Of a DNA stretch of 64,000 bases, positions 53,993 to 63,827 are shown one piece after another. Numbering within the stretch: the first letter of the stretch is position 1; every line of letters begins with the position of its first letter. The notes beneath the pieces are model-generated. The model had not been told where the DNA came from, ran no database searches, and was given only the letters and a program-made list of their open reading frames with translations. A program made the position numbers and the translations under genes. Origin of the DNA: Planctomycetaceae bacterium (lineage in GTDB: Bacteria; Planctomycetota; Planctomycetia; Pirellulales; Lacipirellulaceae); contig PABB01000023.1 of assembly GCA_002702655.1 (NCBI GenBank), positions 62,001-126,000 on the forward strand. Reading direction: 5' to 3'.

Positions 53993-55249
53993 GTGCTTCG
54001 CAAAGTTCTCGACAAGCTGCACCCCACGTTTGCCCCGGGCGGCAAGCTGGAGAAGCTGTACCCGCTGTACGAGGCGCTCGACACGTTCTTGTACACGCCC
54101 GGCACGGTCACCAAGACCGCGGCCCACGTCCGCGACGGCATGGACCTGAAGCGGGTCATGGTGTTGGTGGTCGCGGCGCTGCTGCCCTGCTTCTTCATGG
54201 CGATGCACAACACGGGGTACCAGGCCAACCTGCAGATTGCGGCGGCGGACAGCGTGCAGCCGATCGACGATTGGCGCGCCGCCACAATTCAATCGTTGGG
54301 ACGGGGGCACGACCCCGGCAGCTTTCTGGACAACTTCGTGCTGGGGGCGTTGTACTTCCTGCCCGTCTATATTGTCACGATGGCCGTCGGCGGCGCGTGG
54401 GAAGTGCTGTTCGCCATGGTACGGGGCCACGAAGTCAACGAAGGGTTTCTGGTGACCGGGGCGCTGTTCCCACTCACGCTGCCCGCGACGATTCCGTTGT
54501 GGCAGGTCGCCCTGGGAATCTCGTTCGGCGTGGTGATCGGCAAAGAGATCTTCGGCGGTACGGGCAAGAATTTTATGAACCCGGCGCTGACGGCGCGGGC
54601 CTTTCTGTATTTCGCTTACCCGGGATTCATTTCCGGCTTTAATCAGCCCAAGCCCAACTCGGGCGTCGGCGTGTGGGTCGCGGCCGACGGCGTGAGCGGC
54701 GCCACGGCTCTGGGCGCCATGGCCACGGCGCCGGTCGACAACGTCGCCCCCAACGTGGCCGACATCACCGGTTATGGCTGGTGGGACTGCTTCTTCGGCT
54801 ACATCCAGGGTTCGATGGGCGAGACGTCGGTGCTGGCCTGCCTGCTGGGCGCCGTGATCCTCATCGCCACGGGCGTCGGCTCCTGGAAGATCATGGCCGG
54901 CTGCGTGGCGGGGCTGCTGGGCATGTCCGCCGCGTTGTGGGCCGCCGCCGGCTGGACCGACAATCCCATGATGTACATCCCGCCGTGGTGGCATCTGGTC
55001 ATCGGCGGTTTCGCGTTCGGCGCCGTGTTCATGGCCACCGATCCCGTCTCGGCTGCCATGACGGATACGGGACGCTGGATTTACGGCGTCATCATCGGCG
55101 TGATGACGGTGCTGATCCGCGTGATCAACCCGGCGTACCCCGAGGGGATCATGCTCGCCATACTGTTTGGAAACGTCGTGGCGCCGTTGATCGACTACGG
55201 CGTGATTCAAGCCAATATCAAGCGAAGGACGGCTCGCTATGCAACGTGA
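53993..55249 (+). CDS. nqrB: Na+-translocating NADH:quinone reductase subunit B
   Basis: 418 residues from a GTG. A polytopic RnfD/NqrB-type membrane protein with [20 protein letters not shown] and multiple helices. The covalent FMN site motif DGVSGAT is present, with Thr238 as the expected flavin-linked residue; ApbE encoded downstream would attach FMN. NqrB holds the sodium pathway, riboflavin and FMN. The stop overlaps the nqrC start by 11 bases. Confidence 0.95.
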   Translation: MLRKVLDKLHPTFAPGGKLEKLYPLYEALDTFLYTPGTVTKTAAHVRDGMDLKRVMVLVVAALLPCFFMAMHNTGYQANLQIAAADSVQPIDDWRAATIQSLGRGHDPGSFLDNFVLGALYFLPVYIVTMAVGGAWEVLFAMVRGHEVNEGFLVTGALFPLTLPATIPLWQVALGISFGVVIGKEIFGGTGKNFMNPALTARAFLYFAYPGFISGFNQPKPNSGVGVWVAADGVSGATALGAMATAPVDNVAPNVADITGYGWWDCFFGYIQGSMGETSVLACLLGAVILIATGVGSWKIMAGCVAGLLGMSAALWAAAGWTDNPMMYIPPWWHLVIGGFAFGAVFMATDPVSAAMTDTGRWIYGVIIGVMTVLIRVINPAYPEGIMLAILFGNVVAPLIDYGVIQANIKRRTARYAT

Positions 55250-56045
55250 TAGCGCTAGCTTTACGCTGCTGGTCGCGACAGTGTTGTGCGTCGCGTGCTC
55301 GGTGCTGGTCGCCGGCGCCGCCGTCGCGCTGCGCCCGCTGCAGGTCGCAAACAAGCGACTCGATCGGCAAAAGAACGTGCTCTTGGCCGCCTCGCTGATT
55401 GAGCGCGGCAAAGCCGATTCCGATACGATCAAAGCCACGTTTGGCGAATCGATCGAGCGGCAACTCATCGACACCACGACCGGCGAGCCAACGACGCTGG
55501 AAGACGCGGGGCTCGAGGAGAACTACGATCCTCGCGACGCGACCAAGAAGCCGGAACTCACCGTTCAAATCCCCGCCGAGGAAGATGTCGCCGGGATCAA
55601 GAAAAAGGCCAAGTACGCCTACGTGTACAAAGTGCTGGGCGAGGGCGGCGCCGTCGAACAGATCGTGGTGCCCATCTACGGCAAGGGCCTGTGGTCGACC
55701 GTTTACGGATTCCTGTCGGTCGACGCCGACGGCGAAACCGTTCGCGGGGTCACGTTTTACGAACATGGCGAAACGCCGGGCCTGGGCGGCGAAGTGGAGA
55801 ACCCCGATTGGCAGGCGTCGTGGGTCGACAAATCGATCTATGGCGACGCCGGCGAGGTCGAACTGTCGGTCATCAAGGGCTCGGCCGGCGACGGGCCGGA
55901 CGCCGATTACCAGATCGACGGCCTGTCGGGCGCCACAATTACGTCCAAGGGCGTCTCGCACATGATCGACTATTGGCTGGGGCCGCACGGCTTTGGCCCT
56001 TACCTCAAGTCGCTGGGCGGCGAAGGAGCTGGCACCGATGGCTGA
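55239..56045 (+). CDS. nqrC: Na+-translocating NADH:quinone reductase subunit C
   Basis: 268 residues with one N-terminal membrane helix ([21 protein letters not shown]) and a periplasmic FMN-binding domain ending in [17 protein letters not shown], in which Thr233 is the predicted covalent FMN attachment site. [14 protein letters not shown] is a typical NqrC block. NqrC relays electrons through periplasmic FMN. Overlaps nqrD by eight bases. Confidence 0.95.
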   Translation: MQRDSASFTLLVATVLCVACSVLVAGAAVALRPLQVANKRLDRQKNVLLAASLIERGKADSDTIKATFGESIERQLIDTTTGEPTTLEDAGLEENYDPRDATKKPELTVQIPAEEDVAGIKKKAKYAYVYKVLGEGGAVEQIVVPIYGKGLWSTVYGFLSVDADGETVRGVTFYEHGETPGLGGEVENPDWQASWVDKSIYGDAGEVELSVIKGSAGDGPDADYQIDGLSGATITSKGVSHMIDYWLGPHGFGPYLKSLGGEGAGTDG

Positions 56046-56667
56046 ACCCACGGCAAAAGGCGTGCTGCTGAAGCCCGTCTTCGACAAAAACCCGATCGCG
56101 CTGTTGGTGCTGGGCATTTGCTCGGCGCTGGCCGTGACCAACAAGCTGCAGACGGCCTTGGTCATGGCGGTCGCCGTGACGGTGGTGACCGGCGCCTCTG
56201 GCGCCGCGGTCAGCGCGATTCGTCACTTTATCCCCAGCAGCATCCGCATCATCGTACAGATGACGATCATCGCTTCGCTGGTAATCGTGGTCGATCAGGT
56301 GCTGCAAGCGTTCCTGCCGGATGTCAGCAAGCAACTGTCGGTGTTTGTCGGCTTGATCATCACCAACTGCATCGTGATGGGTCGCGCCGAGGGCTTCGCC
56401 ATGAAGAACCCGCCCGACTTGAGTTTCTGGGACGGCATCGGCAACGGCCTGGGTTACAGTTTGATTCTGGTGATCGTCGCCGTGTTTCGCGAGTTGTTCG
56501 GCGCGGGAACGTTGTTGGGCTACACCATCTTCCCCAACGCCATTGATGGCGGCTGGTATGTCGTCAACGGCTTGATGGTGTTGCCGCCCAGTGCCTTTTT
56601 TATCATCGCCGGCATCATCTGGGCCTTGCGAACCTGGAAGCCCGAACAAGTCGAACCGGAGGGCTGA
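56038..56667 (+). CDS. nqrD: Na+-translocating NADH:quinone reductase subunit D
   Basis: 209 residues from the ATG at 56038, inside the end of nqrC. A six-helix membrane protein with the NqrD/RnfE marks [46 protein letters not shown] and a conserved cysteine in each half ([16 protein letters not shown]) that ligates the intramembrane iron-sulfur centre shared with NqrE. Confidence 0.95.
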   Translation: MAEPTAKGVLLKPVFDKNPIALLVLGICSALAVTNKLQTALVMAVAVTVVTGASGAAVSAIRHFIPSSIRIIVQMTIIASLVIVVDQVLQAFLPDVSKQLSVFVGLIITNCIVMGRAEGFAMKNPPDLSFWDGIGNGLGYSLILVIVAVFRELFGAGTLLGYTIFPNAIDGGWYVVNGLMVLPPSAFFIIAGIIWALRTWKPEQVEPEG

Positions 56668-56673
56668 TTCGCC

Positions 56674-57282
56674 ATGGAACACTATCTCGATTTGTTTCTG
56701 CGGTCGGTGTTCATCGAGAACCTGGCGCTGGCCTATTTCCTGGGCATGTGCACGTTCTTGGGCGTCTCCAAGAGCGTGAAAACCGCGCTGGGCCTGGGCG
56801 CCGCGGTGATCGCGGTGATGGTCGTCACGATTCCGCTGAACAACCTCATTCTGCAGTATCTGTTGAAGCCGGGGGCGCTCACGTGGATTAGCACGTCGAT
56901 GGCCGACGTGGACCTGGAATACCTGTCGCTGATCAGCTTCATCGGCACGATTGCCGCCAGCGTGCAGATCCTGGAGATGACGCTCGATAAGTACGCCCCG
57001 GCTTTGTACAACACGCTGGGCATTTTTCTGCCGCTGATCACGGTGAACTGTGCCATCCTGGGCGGATCGCTGTTCATGCAGCAGCGCGATTACAACTTTG
57101 CCGAGAGCTGCGTCTACGGACTGGGCGCCGGGTTTGGCTGGGCGCTGGCCATTTGCTGCCTGGCCGGGATTCGCGAGAAACTGAAGTACAGCGACATTCC
57201 GATGGGCCTGCGCGGGCTGGGCGCCACGTTCATGATCGCCGGCCTGATGGCTCTCGCATTCCAGTCGTTCGGCGGCATGTAG
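56674..57282 (+). CDS. nqrE: Na+-translocating NADH:quinone reductase subunit E
   Basis: 202 residues, six membrane helices. NqrE/RnfA-type marks are [23 protein letters not shown] and [17 protein letters not shown]; the two Cys (GMCTF, VNCAI) would bind the iron-sulfur cluster together with NqrD. It follows nqrD by six bases. A 207-base spacer with an inverted repeat separates it from nqrF, unusual in this tightly packed operon. Confidence 0.95.
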   Translation: MEHYLDLFLRSVFIENLALAYFLGMCTFLGVSKSVKTALGLGAAVIAVMVVTIPLNNLILQYLLKPGALTWISTSMADVDLEYLSLISFIGTIAASVQILEMTLDKYAPALYNTLGIFLPLITVNCAILGGSLFMQQRDYNFAESCVYGLGAGFGWALAICCLAGIREKLKYSDIPMGLRGLGATFMIAGLMALAFQSFGGM

Positions 57283-57345
57283 CCCGTCCAATAGAACCGC
57301 GAAGTACGCCAGGTTCGCCAAGAAAAAGAAAAGCGACGCGATCAG

Positions 57346-57417
57346 CAGGATGAGCAACATGAACAAGGTCGTCGATCAACGGACGGCGCTTGTTCGCCGC
57401 CAACCCTGCTCATCCTG
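57346..57417. repeat. inverted repeat inside the nqr operon
   Basis: Perfect 11-base arms CAGGATGAGCA (57346-57356) and TGCTCATCCTG (57407-57417). The outer flanks (AACCGC-type near 57295 and GGCGGTT near 57465) also pair imperfectly, so the spacer 57283-57489 may fold as one long stem. No gene is seen in it. Confidence 0.6.
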
Positions 57418-57489
57418 GCAAGTCCGTTATCCTGTCGATTGCTCCGCCTTGGCGTCCTTGGCGGTTTAAATCCGAACTGAGCAACAGCC

Positions 57490-58722
57490 ATGTCTGGATT
57501 CCTGCAAGTACTGCTCGCCGTGGCGATGTTCACCGGCATTGTCGTTGCATTGGTCGTGTTGATCCTGGCGGCCCGGTCGCGGTTGGTCGCCACCGGCGAC
57601 GTGGAAATTGAAGTCAACGAGCAGAAGACGCTGCATGTGCCCGCTGGCGGCAAATTGCTGGGCGCGCTCGCCGACGCGGGGATATTCGTTTCCAGCGCCT
57701 GCGGCGGCGGCGGCACGTGCGCGCAGTGCAAGGTCAAAGTCTTCGAGGGCGGCGGCGACATCCTCCCCACGGAGAAATCGCACATCAACAACAAGCAAGC
57801 TCGCGAGGGCCAGCGGCTGTCCTGCCAGGTCGCCGTCAAGCAGGACATGAAGATCGAGGTGCCCGAGGAGGCCTTCGAGACGAAGAAGTGGGAGTGCGAG
57901 GTCATCTCGAACCACAACGTCGCCACGTTCATCAAAGAGTTCAAGCTGAAGCTGCCCGAGGGCGAACAGGTCAACTTCAAACCGGGCGGCTACATCCAGA
58001 TCGAGATCCCCAAGCACGAAGTGGCGTACAAGGATTTCAAGATCGAAGAGCGGTTCCACGAAGACTGGGATAAGTACAACGTGTGGCGGTACGTGTCGAA
58101 GGTCGACGAGCCGGTGATTCGCGCCTACTCGATGGCGAACTACCCGGGCGAGCAGGGCATCATCATGCTCAACGTCCGCATCGCCAGCCCGCCGCCGCGC
58201 GCGCCCGAGGGCACGCCCCCCGGCAAAGCGTCATCGTACATTTTCAGCCGCAAGCCGGGTGACAAGGTCACCATCAGCGGCCCCTACGGCGAGTTCTTCA
58301 TCAAAGAGACCGACGCCGAGATGGTGTACATCGGCGGCGGCGCCGGCATGGCTCCCTTGCGGAGCCACATTTTCGAGCTGTTCCGCGAACGCAAGACAAA
58401 CCGCAAGGTGTCGTTCTGGTACGGCGGCCGCAGCAAGCGGGAACTGTTCTACGTCGACGAGTTCCGCGAGATCGAAAAGGAATTCCCCAACTTCAAGTTC
58501 AACATCGCCCTGTCCGAGCCGCTGCCCGAGGACAACTGGGACGGCTACGTCGGGTTCATCCACCAGGTGCTGCACGACGAGTATCTGGCGAAGCACCCCG
58601 CGCCCGAGGATATCGAATACTACATCTGCGGCCCGCCGATGATGAACGCGGCCGTGTTCAAAATGCTGGATAGTCTGGGCGTCGAGAAGGAAAACATCGC
58701 CTACGACGACTTCGGCGGTTGA
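57490..58722 (+). CDS. nqrF: Na+-translocating NADH:quinone reductase subunit F
   Basis: 410 residues. An N-terminal membrane helix ([19 protein letters not shown]) is followed by a 2Fe-2S ferredoxin domain with [10 protein letters not shown] and a later Cys (LSCQVAVKQ), then the FAD-binding domain ([13 protein letters not shown]) and the NADH-binding reductase domain ([33 protein letters not shown]). NqrF is the entry point for NADH electrons. It is followed by apbE after 13 bases. Confidence 0.96.
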   Translation: MSGFLQVLLAVAMFTGIVVALVVLILAARSRLVATGDVEIEVNEQKTLHVPAGGKLLGALADAGIFVSSACGGGGTCAQCKVKVFEGGGDILPTEKSHINNKQAREGQRLSCQVAVKQDMKIEVPEEAFETKKWECEVISNHNVATFIKEFKLKLPEGEQVNFKPGGYIQIEIPKHEVAYKDFKIEERFHEDWDKYNVWRYVSKVDEPVIRAYSMANYPGEQGIIMLNVRIASPPPRAPEGTPPGKASSYIFSRKPGDKVTISGPYGEFFIKETDAEMVYIGGGAGMAPLRSHIFELFRERKTNRKVSFWYGGRSKRELFYVDEFREIEKEFPNFKFNIALSEPLPEDNWDGYVGFIHQVLHDEYLAKHPAPEDIEYYICGPPMMNAAVFKMLDSLGVEKENIAYDDFGG

Positions 58723-58735
58723 GCGTTTTTCGTCG

Positions 58736-59932
58736 ATGAAACGCGGATGGGCGCAGATGGACGCACAGAGCTTGCCAATGGAGTCTGCGCCGTTCGGCGC
58801 TGCTTGGCAGCGTGTCTTGCATCTCGCGTTGACGCTCTGCTTGATCGGTTGCGACAGCCCGAGCAACGGCAGCGTGCCCCAAGCCTCCCAGCCGCCGGCG
58901 GCAGCCGGCGCGAATGGTGCTGAAGCACCCAGCGAATCGACGGAGTTCGCCTTCCGCGGTCCGACGATGGGCACCGCGTACAGCGTGAAGTGCTGGACGC
59001 GCGAGCCGGCCCAGCTCACCCTCGAACAACTGCAATCGCGCGTCGACGAATTGCTCGCCGAGATCAACCGGCAGATGTCGACCTATGACCCGCAGTCGGA
59101 GCTCAGCCAGTTCAACCGCGCGGGCGCCGACGAGTGGTTTGCCGTCTCGCCGGCCACGGCCGGCGTCGTCGCAGCCGCGATCGAACTGCACGAGCGCACT
59201 GAAGGGGCGCTCGACGTGACGATCGTTCCCGTGCTGCGAATGTGGCATTTTGGCGCGGGCGCCGACCAGGGGCCCGGCGAGGCCCATGCCCCCGACGCCG
59301 CGGCGCTGGACGAAGCATTGCAGGCGACGGGCGTCGCGCATTTGCAGGCGCGCCTCGACCCGCCGGCGCTGCGCAAAGACGCGGCGGGTCTTGAAGTGGA
59401 TTTGTCGGCGATCGCCAAGGGCTACGGGGTGGACGCGGTCAGCGACCTGCTGGCGGAGTGCGGCTACAGAAATAGCATGGTCGAAATCGGCGGCGAGGTC
59501 CGCTGTCGAGGGCAGCGGTTCGACGGCGGTCCCTGGCGCATCGGCGTCGAATCGCCCGCCACGCGCGAGCGGGCAATCACCGAGGCTGTGCCGCTGAGCG
59601 ACATGGCCATGGCCACCTCCGGCGACTATCGCAACTACCGCCGCGCGGACGGCAAACTGGTCACCCACATCGTCGATCCGCGCACGGGGCAGGCCCTGCC
59701 GTTTCGCGGCATGAGCGTGTCGGTCCTGGCGCCCACCTGCATGGAAGCCGACGCCCTGGCCACCGCGCTGGTGGTCCTGGGCGACGAGCGAGCGTACGAT
59801 TGGTGTGAGGAGCATCATGTGGCGGCGCTGTTTCAGCAGCGCGACGCAGGCGGCCAACTCGAACGTCGTGCGACGACGGCCTTCCAAACCGCCACGAAAG
59901 CGGACGTTCCAACCGATTTCACTGAGAACTAG
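58736..59932 (+). CDS. apbE: FAD:protein FMN transferase ApbE
   Basis: 398 residues from the first ATG; starts at 58757 or 58778 are also possible. A lipoprotein signal peptide ends at the lipobox LIGC (LALTLCLIGCDSP). The body has ApbE marks: FRGPTMGTAYSVK, NRQMSTYDPQSELSQFN, LDVTIVPVLRMWHFG, the VDLSAIAKGYGVDAV core, GGEVRCRG and TSGDYRNYR with THIVDPRTGQAL. It transfers FMN from FAD to the Thr of DGxSGAT motifs, here NqrB and NqrC. Placement directly after nqrF fits this role. Confidence 0.95.
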   Translation: MKRGWAQMDAQSLPMESAPFGAAWQRVLHLALTLCLIGCDSPSNGSVPQASQPPAAAGANGAEAPSESTEFAFRGPTMGTAYSVKCWTREPAQLTLEQLQSRVDELLAEINRQMSTYDPQSELSQFNRAGADEWFAVSPATAGVVAAAIELHERTEGALDVTIVPVLRMWHFGAGADQGPGEAHAPDAAALDEALQATGVAHLQARLDPPALRKDAAGLEVDLSAIAKGYGVDAVSDLLAECGYRNSMVEIGGEVRCRGQRFDGGPWRIGVESPATRERAITEAVPLSDMAMATSGDYRNYRRADGKLVTHIVDPRTGQALPFRGMSVSVLAPTCMEADALATALVVLGDERAYDWCEEHHVAALFQQRDAGGQLERRATTAFQTATKADVPTDFTEN

Positions 59933-59958
59933 CCGATCGTCGGGCAGCCAGAATTCCT

Positions 59959-60192
59959 ATGTGGCTTACACTTGGCATCACCTTGGTTGTCGTCGCCCTC
60001 GCCCTGTTGGGCATGGCGATTGGCGTGATCATCAGCGGCCGCTGCATCAAAGGCAGCTGCGGCGGCTTGGCCAATCTGCGCGATTCCCAGGGCCGCTCGA
60101 TGTGCGAGGCATGCACCAACCCCTCGCCGGAATGCCGCGGCGAGCGGGCCGAGCAGCCGAGCGAGGACGCCCTGGAAGAAACGACGATCTGA
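59959..60192 (+). CDS. nqrM: Nqr maturation factor NqrM
   Basis: 77 residues, with an N-terminal membrane helix (LGITLVVVALALLGMAIGVII) and the Cys-rich block RCIKGSCGGL plus MCEACTNPSPEC. The KGSCGGL motif is the mark of NqrM (formerly DUF539), needed to insert the iron-sulfur centre between NqrD and NqrE. It is the last gene of the operon, 26 bases after apbE, and is 19 bases tail-to-tail with the convergent glycosyltransferase. Confidence 0.92.
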   Translation: MWLTLGITLVVVALALLGMAIGVIISGRCIKGSCGGLANLRDSQGRSMCEACTNPSPECRGERAEQPSEDALEETTI

Positions 60193-60211
60193 CTGGGGCG
60201 TCTGGGCGGTC

Positions 60212-61717
60212 TTATTTGACCGCTTGGTAGATCTCCGCCTGATTCAGCTCGGCGCGCAATTCGGCGCCCAACTGCCGCAGCGCCCCGTCGCGCGTTTCCC
60301 GGCGGGTGTCGTCCCTCGGCAACCACTGCGAGACGATCCAGTACCGCTCGCCGTTTTCGCGGTTCCCGAGAAACTCGGCGATACGCGCCTCGCGCTCGTC
60401 GCTCTTTTCGGCAAAGATGGGGAACCAGTCGTAGGTGCGTTGCTCCGGCAGGTAATACGCGAGCGCTTGGGCCATGTGCGGCGAGGCGACCAACACTGCC
60501 TCCTGCTCATCCGCCAAACGGTTCAGCTCGTTTGCGACGGCTCGAAAATCCTCCAGCGCGTAGCGCGGATTTGTGCGGGCCTGGTAGACCGCGTATCCGT
60601 TGATCGCCAGCAGCGTGAACAGCGCCGCCTGAATCGCCCACGAGCGTCGGCAGAGCGACGCTCCCGCGCCCAGCAGCAGTGCATAGGGCACGCACAACCA
60701 GGCGGCGTAGCGGTCGACGAATCCGACGCCAATCACGTTGCCGGCGATCCCCAGCACGGGGACGACGGCAACCGCCGTCGCGAGTAGCAGTAGCAACTGC
60801 CAGGAGCGCCCCAGTCGCGCCAACGCGGCGATTCCCAAAACGCTCCACACGACGGCCAACGCCGCCACCCAAGGGACGAACAGCCGAATCCCCTCGGCCG
60901 CCGGCAGGGAACGCAGCTCGACCATCGACGGGCCTGCCGAAAACCCTAGCGCCTGATTGGCTAGCATGTAGCCCCACGCTTCCACATCGAACTCGGCGAC
61001 CAGCGTGCCCTTGGAGTAGTCGCCCATCGCACGTTGCAATAGCAGGGCGGTGGGGGCGACGAGGATCAGCAGGCAGCCGGTTGCCGCTGCCAGCGGTTTC
61101 CATTGTCGACGCAGCAGTGCCGCCGAGCCTACGACTAGCCACATGACCCCGACGATCGGCACGGCGTAATAGTGGGTCCACACGGCCGCGGCCGAGGCAA
61201 GCGTCAGCACGCACCAGCCGGCGATACCGCCGGCGCGGATAGAACGCAGCGCGCCCCAAAACGCGGCGGCGATCAGCAGCACGAACAGCGCGTACGCCCG
61301 CCCCTCGCGACAATAGTGGATGTGGTAGGGCGAGCACGCCAGCAGCAACGCCGGAGCCCACGCGGCGCGCCGTCCCAACAGCTCGCGCCCAGCGAAGAAT
61401 ACGACCACGACTGCCGTCACGCCGCAGACGACGTTGAACCAACGGCTGGCCAGATCGGTCCCCAGCGCGCGCATCCAGAGGGCGACCAACGTGCGATAGA
61501 GCGGAGGAAAGCGATCCTCATCGTCATCCAGCACGATTGAAACGAGCGGAGCGTGCGCCGAATGCAACTCGTCAACTTCATCTGCCGTGAAGCCCGTCCC
61601 ATGCAAACCCCAACCGCGCAGCAGCAGCGCCAGCACGGTGATGGCAAGCAACGCCCCCGCGGATCTCGCGCGGACTTTGGCGCGTTGCCGAGACAGGTCG
61701 CCGGGCGGGAGTTTCAT
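60212..61717 (-). CDS. polytopic lipid-linked-sugar glycosyltransferase (GT39/PMT-like)
   Basis: 501 residues from the ATG at 61717. About ten membrane helices follow a first extracytoplasmic loop with the acidic pair F-T-A-DEVDELH and a DDDEDRFPPLY segment typical of ArnT/PMT-like glycosyltransferases, which use polyprenyl-phosphate sugars as donors. A soluble C-terminal domain (about 420-500) follows. The acceptor is unknown. It is likely in an operon with the sulfotransferase and deacetylase genes upstream on the same strand. Confidence 0.82.
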   Translation of the reverse strand: MKLPPGDLSRQRAKVRARSAGALLAITVLALLLRGWGLHGTGFTADEVDELHSAHAPLVSIVLDDDEDRFPPLYRTLVALWMRALGTDLASRWFNVVCGVTAVVVVFFAGRELLGRRAAWAPALLLACSPYHIHYCREGRAYALFVLLIAAAFWGALRSIRAGGIAGWCVLTLASAAAVWTHYYAVPIVGVMWLVVGSAALLRRQWKPLAAATGCLLILVAPTALLLQRAMGDYSKGTLVAEFDVEAWGYMLANQALGFSAGPSMVELRSLPAAEGIRLFVPWVAALAVVWSVLGIAALARLGRSWQLLLLLATAVAVVPVLGIAGNVIGVGFVDRYAAWLCVPYALLLGAGASLCRRSWAIQAALFTLLAINGYAVYQARTNPRYALEDFRAVANELNRLADEQEAVLVASPHMAQALAYYLPEQRTYDWFPIFAEKSDEREARIAEFLGNRENGERYWIVSQWLPRDDTRRETRDGALRQLGAELRAELNQAEIYQAVK

Positions 61718-61791
61718 GCGTGACCGAAACAGGAGAAGCGGCCTGGAGCAGAAACATCGGCTCCCCAGGGCCGGCGAAGCACGAAGTCTCA

Positions 61792-62829
61792 CTAGGGTTC
61801 ATTGTCGTCGATCAACCCCAGCTCCGCCAGTCGACTCTGCAAGCGATCCAGCACGTCGGCAGGCAGAGCGGCCTTGCGGCTCACGCGCTGAGGAGCCGCG
61901 GATTGAATCGGCGGACGTGATGCTTCGTCGGCGAACAGGGCGTCGGCGGCACGCGCGATCCAGCGATTCGGATCGCTGCAGAACTCGTCGTACGGCACGA
62001 TCCAAAATCGGTCGACCCCGATGGCCTCCTGCTGGCGAAGGGCCAGTTGGCGGTGGTAGAGGACCTGTTGGCAGACGCTTTCCACGGGATCGTCGCAGTC
62101 GCGACTTGCCGCGGGCGCCAATCCGTAGGGCGTCTGCAGGTCGCCGTGAATCTGTTGTCGGGCGCGGTGCAGCGATTGCGCGTGCCATAACGGCTCGCGG
62201 TGCAGGCACATGATCGTCGCTTCGGGCAGCGCGGCGGCCACGTCGCTGGCCGCGGCGATCAGGCGATTGCATTTGGACACCAGCGGCATGCCAAACGCGG
62301 CCGTCCAGGCGGCGAAAAATTGCCGCAGTGCCGCTTGCGTTGCTTGGTCGAGCGGCGCGGGCGCGGCGCTGCTGTTGGCGCCCAGGTACCGCTCCCAGAT
62401 CGGCAGGGCGTCGCTCAGTCCAGACAATCCCGCGGTGCGACCGTAAAAGCTGCGGAACTGCGATGACGGTTGCCGCAGCCAACGCCCTATCAGCCGCGTC
62501 GCGGTCAGCGGCGACCGGGGAAACAGATTGACCACATTGGTAAACCTGTCGACGGGCAGCGCGGCGGCCAGCGCCTGATGAACCACTGTGGTGCCGGAAC
62601 GCGGCGCGCCGCAAACGAACAACAGCCGCCGCGGCGTCGATGGCGCCGCGGCGAGCCCACGACGTTCCCAAGGCAGCATGGCCAGGTCAAGCGGCGCTGC
62701 CGCCAATCCCCCAGCCGCCGCGGCCATTGCGTACAGCGCCGCCGGGTCGCCGGTGCGGATCAGTCGCGCGGCCAATCTTGCGGGGCTGCGAAAGTGCGCT
62801 GGAACATAGCGGTTCAGCAGGGTCGACAT
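61792..62829 (-). CDS. sulfotransferase family protein
   Basis: 345 residues from the ATG at 62829. The PAPS 5'-phosphosulfate loop is visible as LLFVCGAPRSGTTVVHQAL; a later TNVVNLFPRSPL and MCLHREPLWHAQSLHRAR (3'-phosphate loop, Arg-Glu-Pro and Ser) complete the sulfotransferase pattern. It would transfer sulfate from PAPS to a sugar or lipid. Its neighbours suggest sulfation of a surface polysaccharide. It starts 14 bases after the deacetylase stop. Confidence 0.88.
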   Translation of the reverse strand: MSTLLNRYVPAHFRSPARLAARLIRTGDPAALYAMAAAAGGLAAAPLDLAMLPWERRGLAAAPSTPRRLLFVCGAPRSGTTVVHQALAAALPVDRFTNVVNLFPRSPLTATRLIGRWLRQPSSQFRSFYGRTAGLSGLSDALPIWERYLGANSSAAPAPLDQATQAALRQFFAAWTAAFGMPLVSKCNRLIAAASDVAAALPEATIMCLHREPLWHAQSLHRARQQIHGDLQTPYGLAPAASRDCDDPVESVCQQVLYHRQLALRQQEAIGVDRFWIVPYDEFCSDPNRWIARAADALFADEASRPPIQSAAPQRVSRKAALPADVLDRLQSRLAELGLIDDNEP

Positions 62830-62843
62830 GCTCGCAGCGCCTA

Positions 62844-63827
62844 TCAAACGGAAGAGACCTGCGGCGTGACGGCATCCGCGCCGACCGTCATGCCCAGTCG
62901 GCGGCGGGCAGCGGCGGCATGGTCGTCCATCGCCACCACTTCAAAGCGACTCTGCAGTTGGTCCAGGGCATGGGAAACAACTTCGACTTTCCACGTCGCG
63001 GGTTTATCCATCGCCGGGAAGAATTCCAGCCCCACGCCGTCGTCGCTGCCTAGGAAATCGAGCGGGTGCAGCAGGATCGACGGCTCGACGCGCAGCAGGC
63101 GGCACAGCGTGAGCGCGGCGGCAAAGTAGGCCCGTGCGAGCGGCCGCGAAAACCGGGCCAGATACAGCAAGTAACTGGCGTGGATGGGAACCTTGGACAC
63201 CGGCATCGTGGTGACCGGCAACTCCACGATCTCCGGGGCGACGCTCGTCCAGGCGTAGGGGCGCAGCGAGCGAAAGCCCTCGGAGAACCGCCCAAAGAGC
63301 TGCTCGCGTTCTTCTTGCTGTTCGCTCGACAACCGCGCGGTGAAGAAGTAGTACATCCGCGCCAGCGGACCAAGAAACGTGGGGAACGTCGACGCGTCGT
63401 AGCGGTAGCCACGCTCGGCAAGCACCTGCAGCACGTCGTCGGAGAAGCTGAAGCCCGGGCCGCGAAAACCGGTCGGCCGTTGTCCGGTCGCCGCGGCCAG
63501 TGCGTCCTCGGTGCGGCGCAACTCCTCGTCAATCTGCTCGCGGCTGTACAGGTGCAGCCACGGCTCGTGGTGGAACGAGTGATTGCCGATTTCGTGTCCC
63601 GCGTCCGCGATCGATCGCAGGGCAGGGCGGTTGGCCTCCAGCACCGCGTCTTGACCAACCACAAAAAACGTGATTCGCAGATTCCTCTCGGCCAGCAACT
63701 CCAGCACGCGCGGCACGACGATGTCCAAGTAGCTGGGAAACGCTTCCCAGCCCTCGTCGCCGTGGGTCTTCATGTAAGACCAGCGGTTATCAAGATCGAG
63801 CGACAAGCTCGCCAGCGGTTGGCTCAT
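62844..63827 (-). CDS. NodB-type polysaccharide deacetylase
   Basis: 327 residues from the ATG at 63827. NodB motif 1 appears as SLSLDLDNRW, motif 2 as GHEIGNHSFHHEPW (metal-binding His pair), motif 3 as TGFRGPGFSFSDD and a late motif as ILLHPLDFL. The enzymes remove N- or O-acetyl groups from polysaccharides such as exopolysaccharide intermediates. The start lies within the end of the upstream partial ORF (38-base overlap), indicating co-transcription. Confidence 0.9.
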   Translation of the reverse strand: MSQPLASLSLDLDNRWSYMKTHGDEGWEAFPSYLDIVVPRVLELLAERNLRITFFVVGQDAVLEANRPALRSIADAGHEIGNHSFHHEPWLHLYSREQIDEELRRTEDALAAATGQRPTGFRGPGFSFSDDVLQVLAERGYRYDASTFPTFLGPLARMYYFFTARLSSEQQEEREQLFGRFSEGFRSLRPYAWTSVAPEIVELPVTTMPVSKVPIHASYLLYLARFSRPLARAYFAAALTLCRLLRVEPSILLHPLDFLGSDDGVGLEFFPAMDKPATWKVEVVSHALDQLQSRFEVVAMDDHAAAARRRLGMTVGADAVTPQVSSV

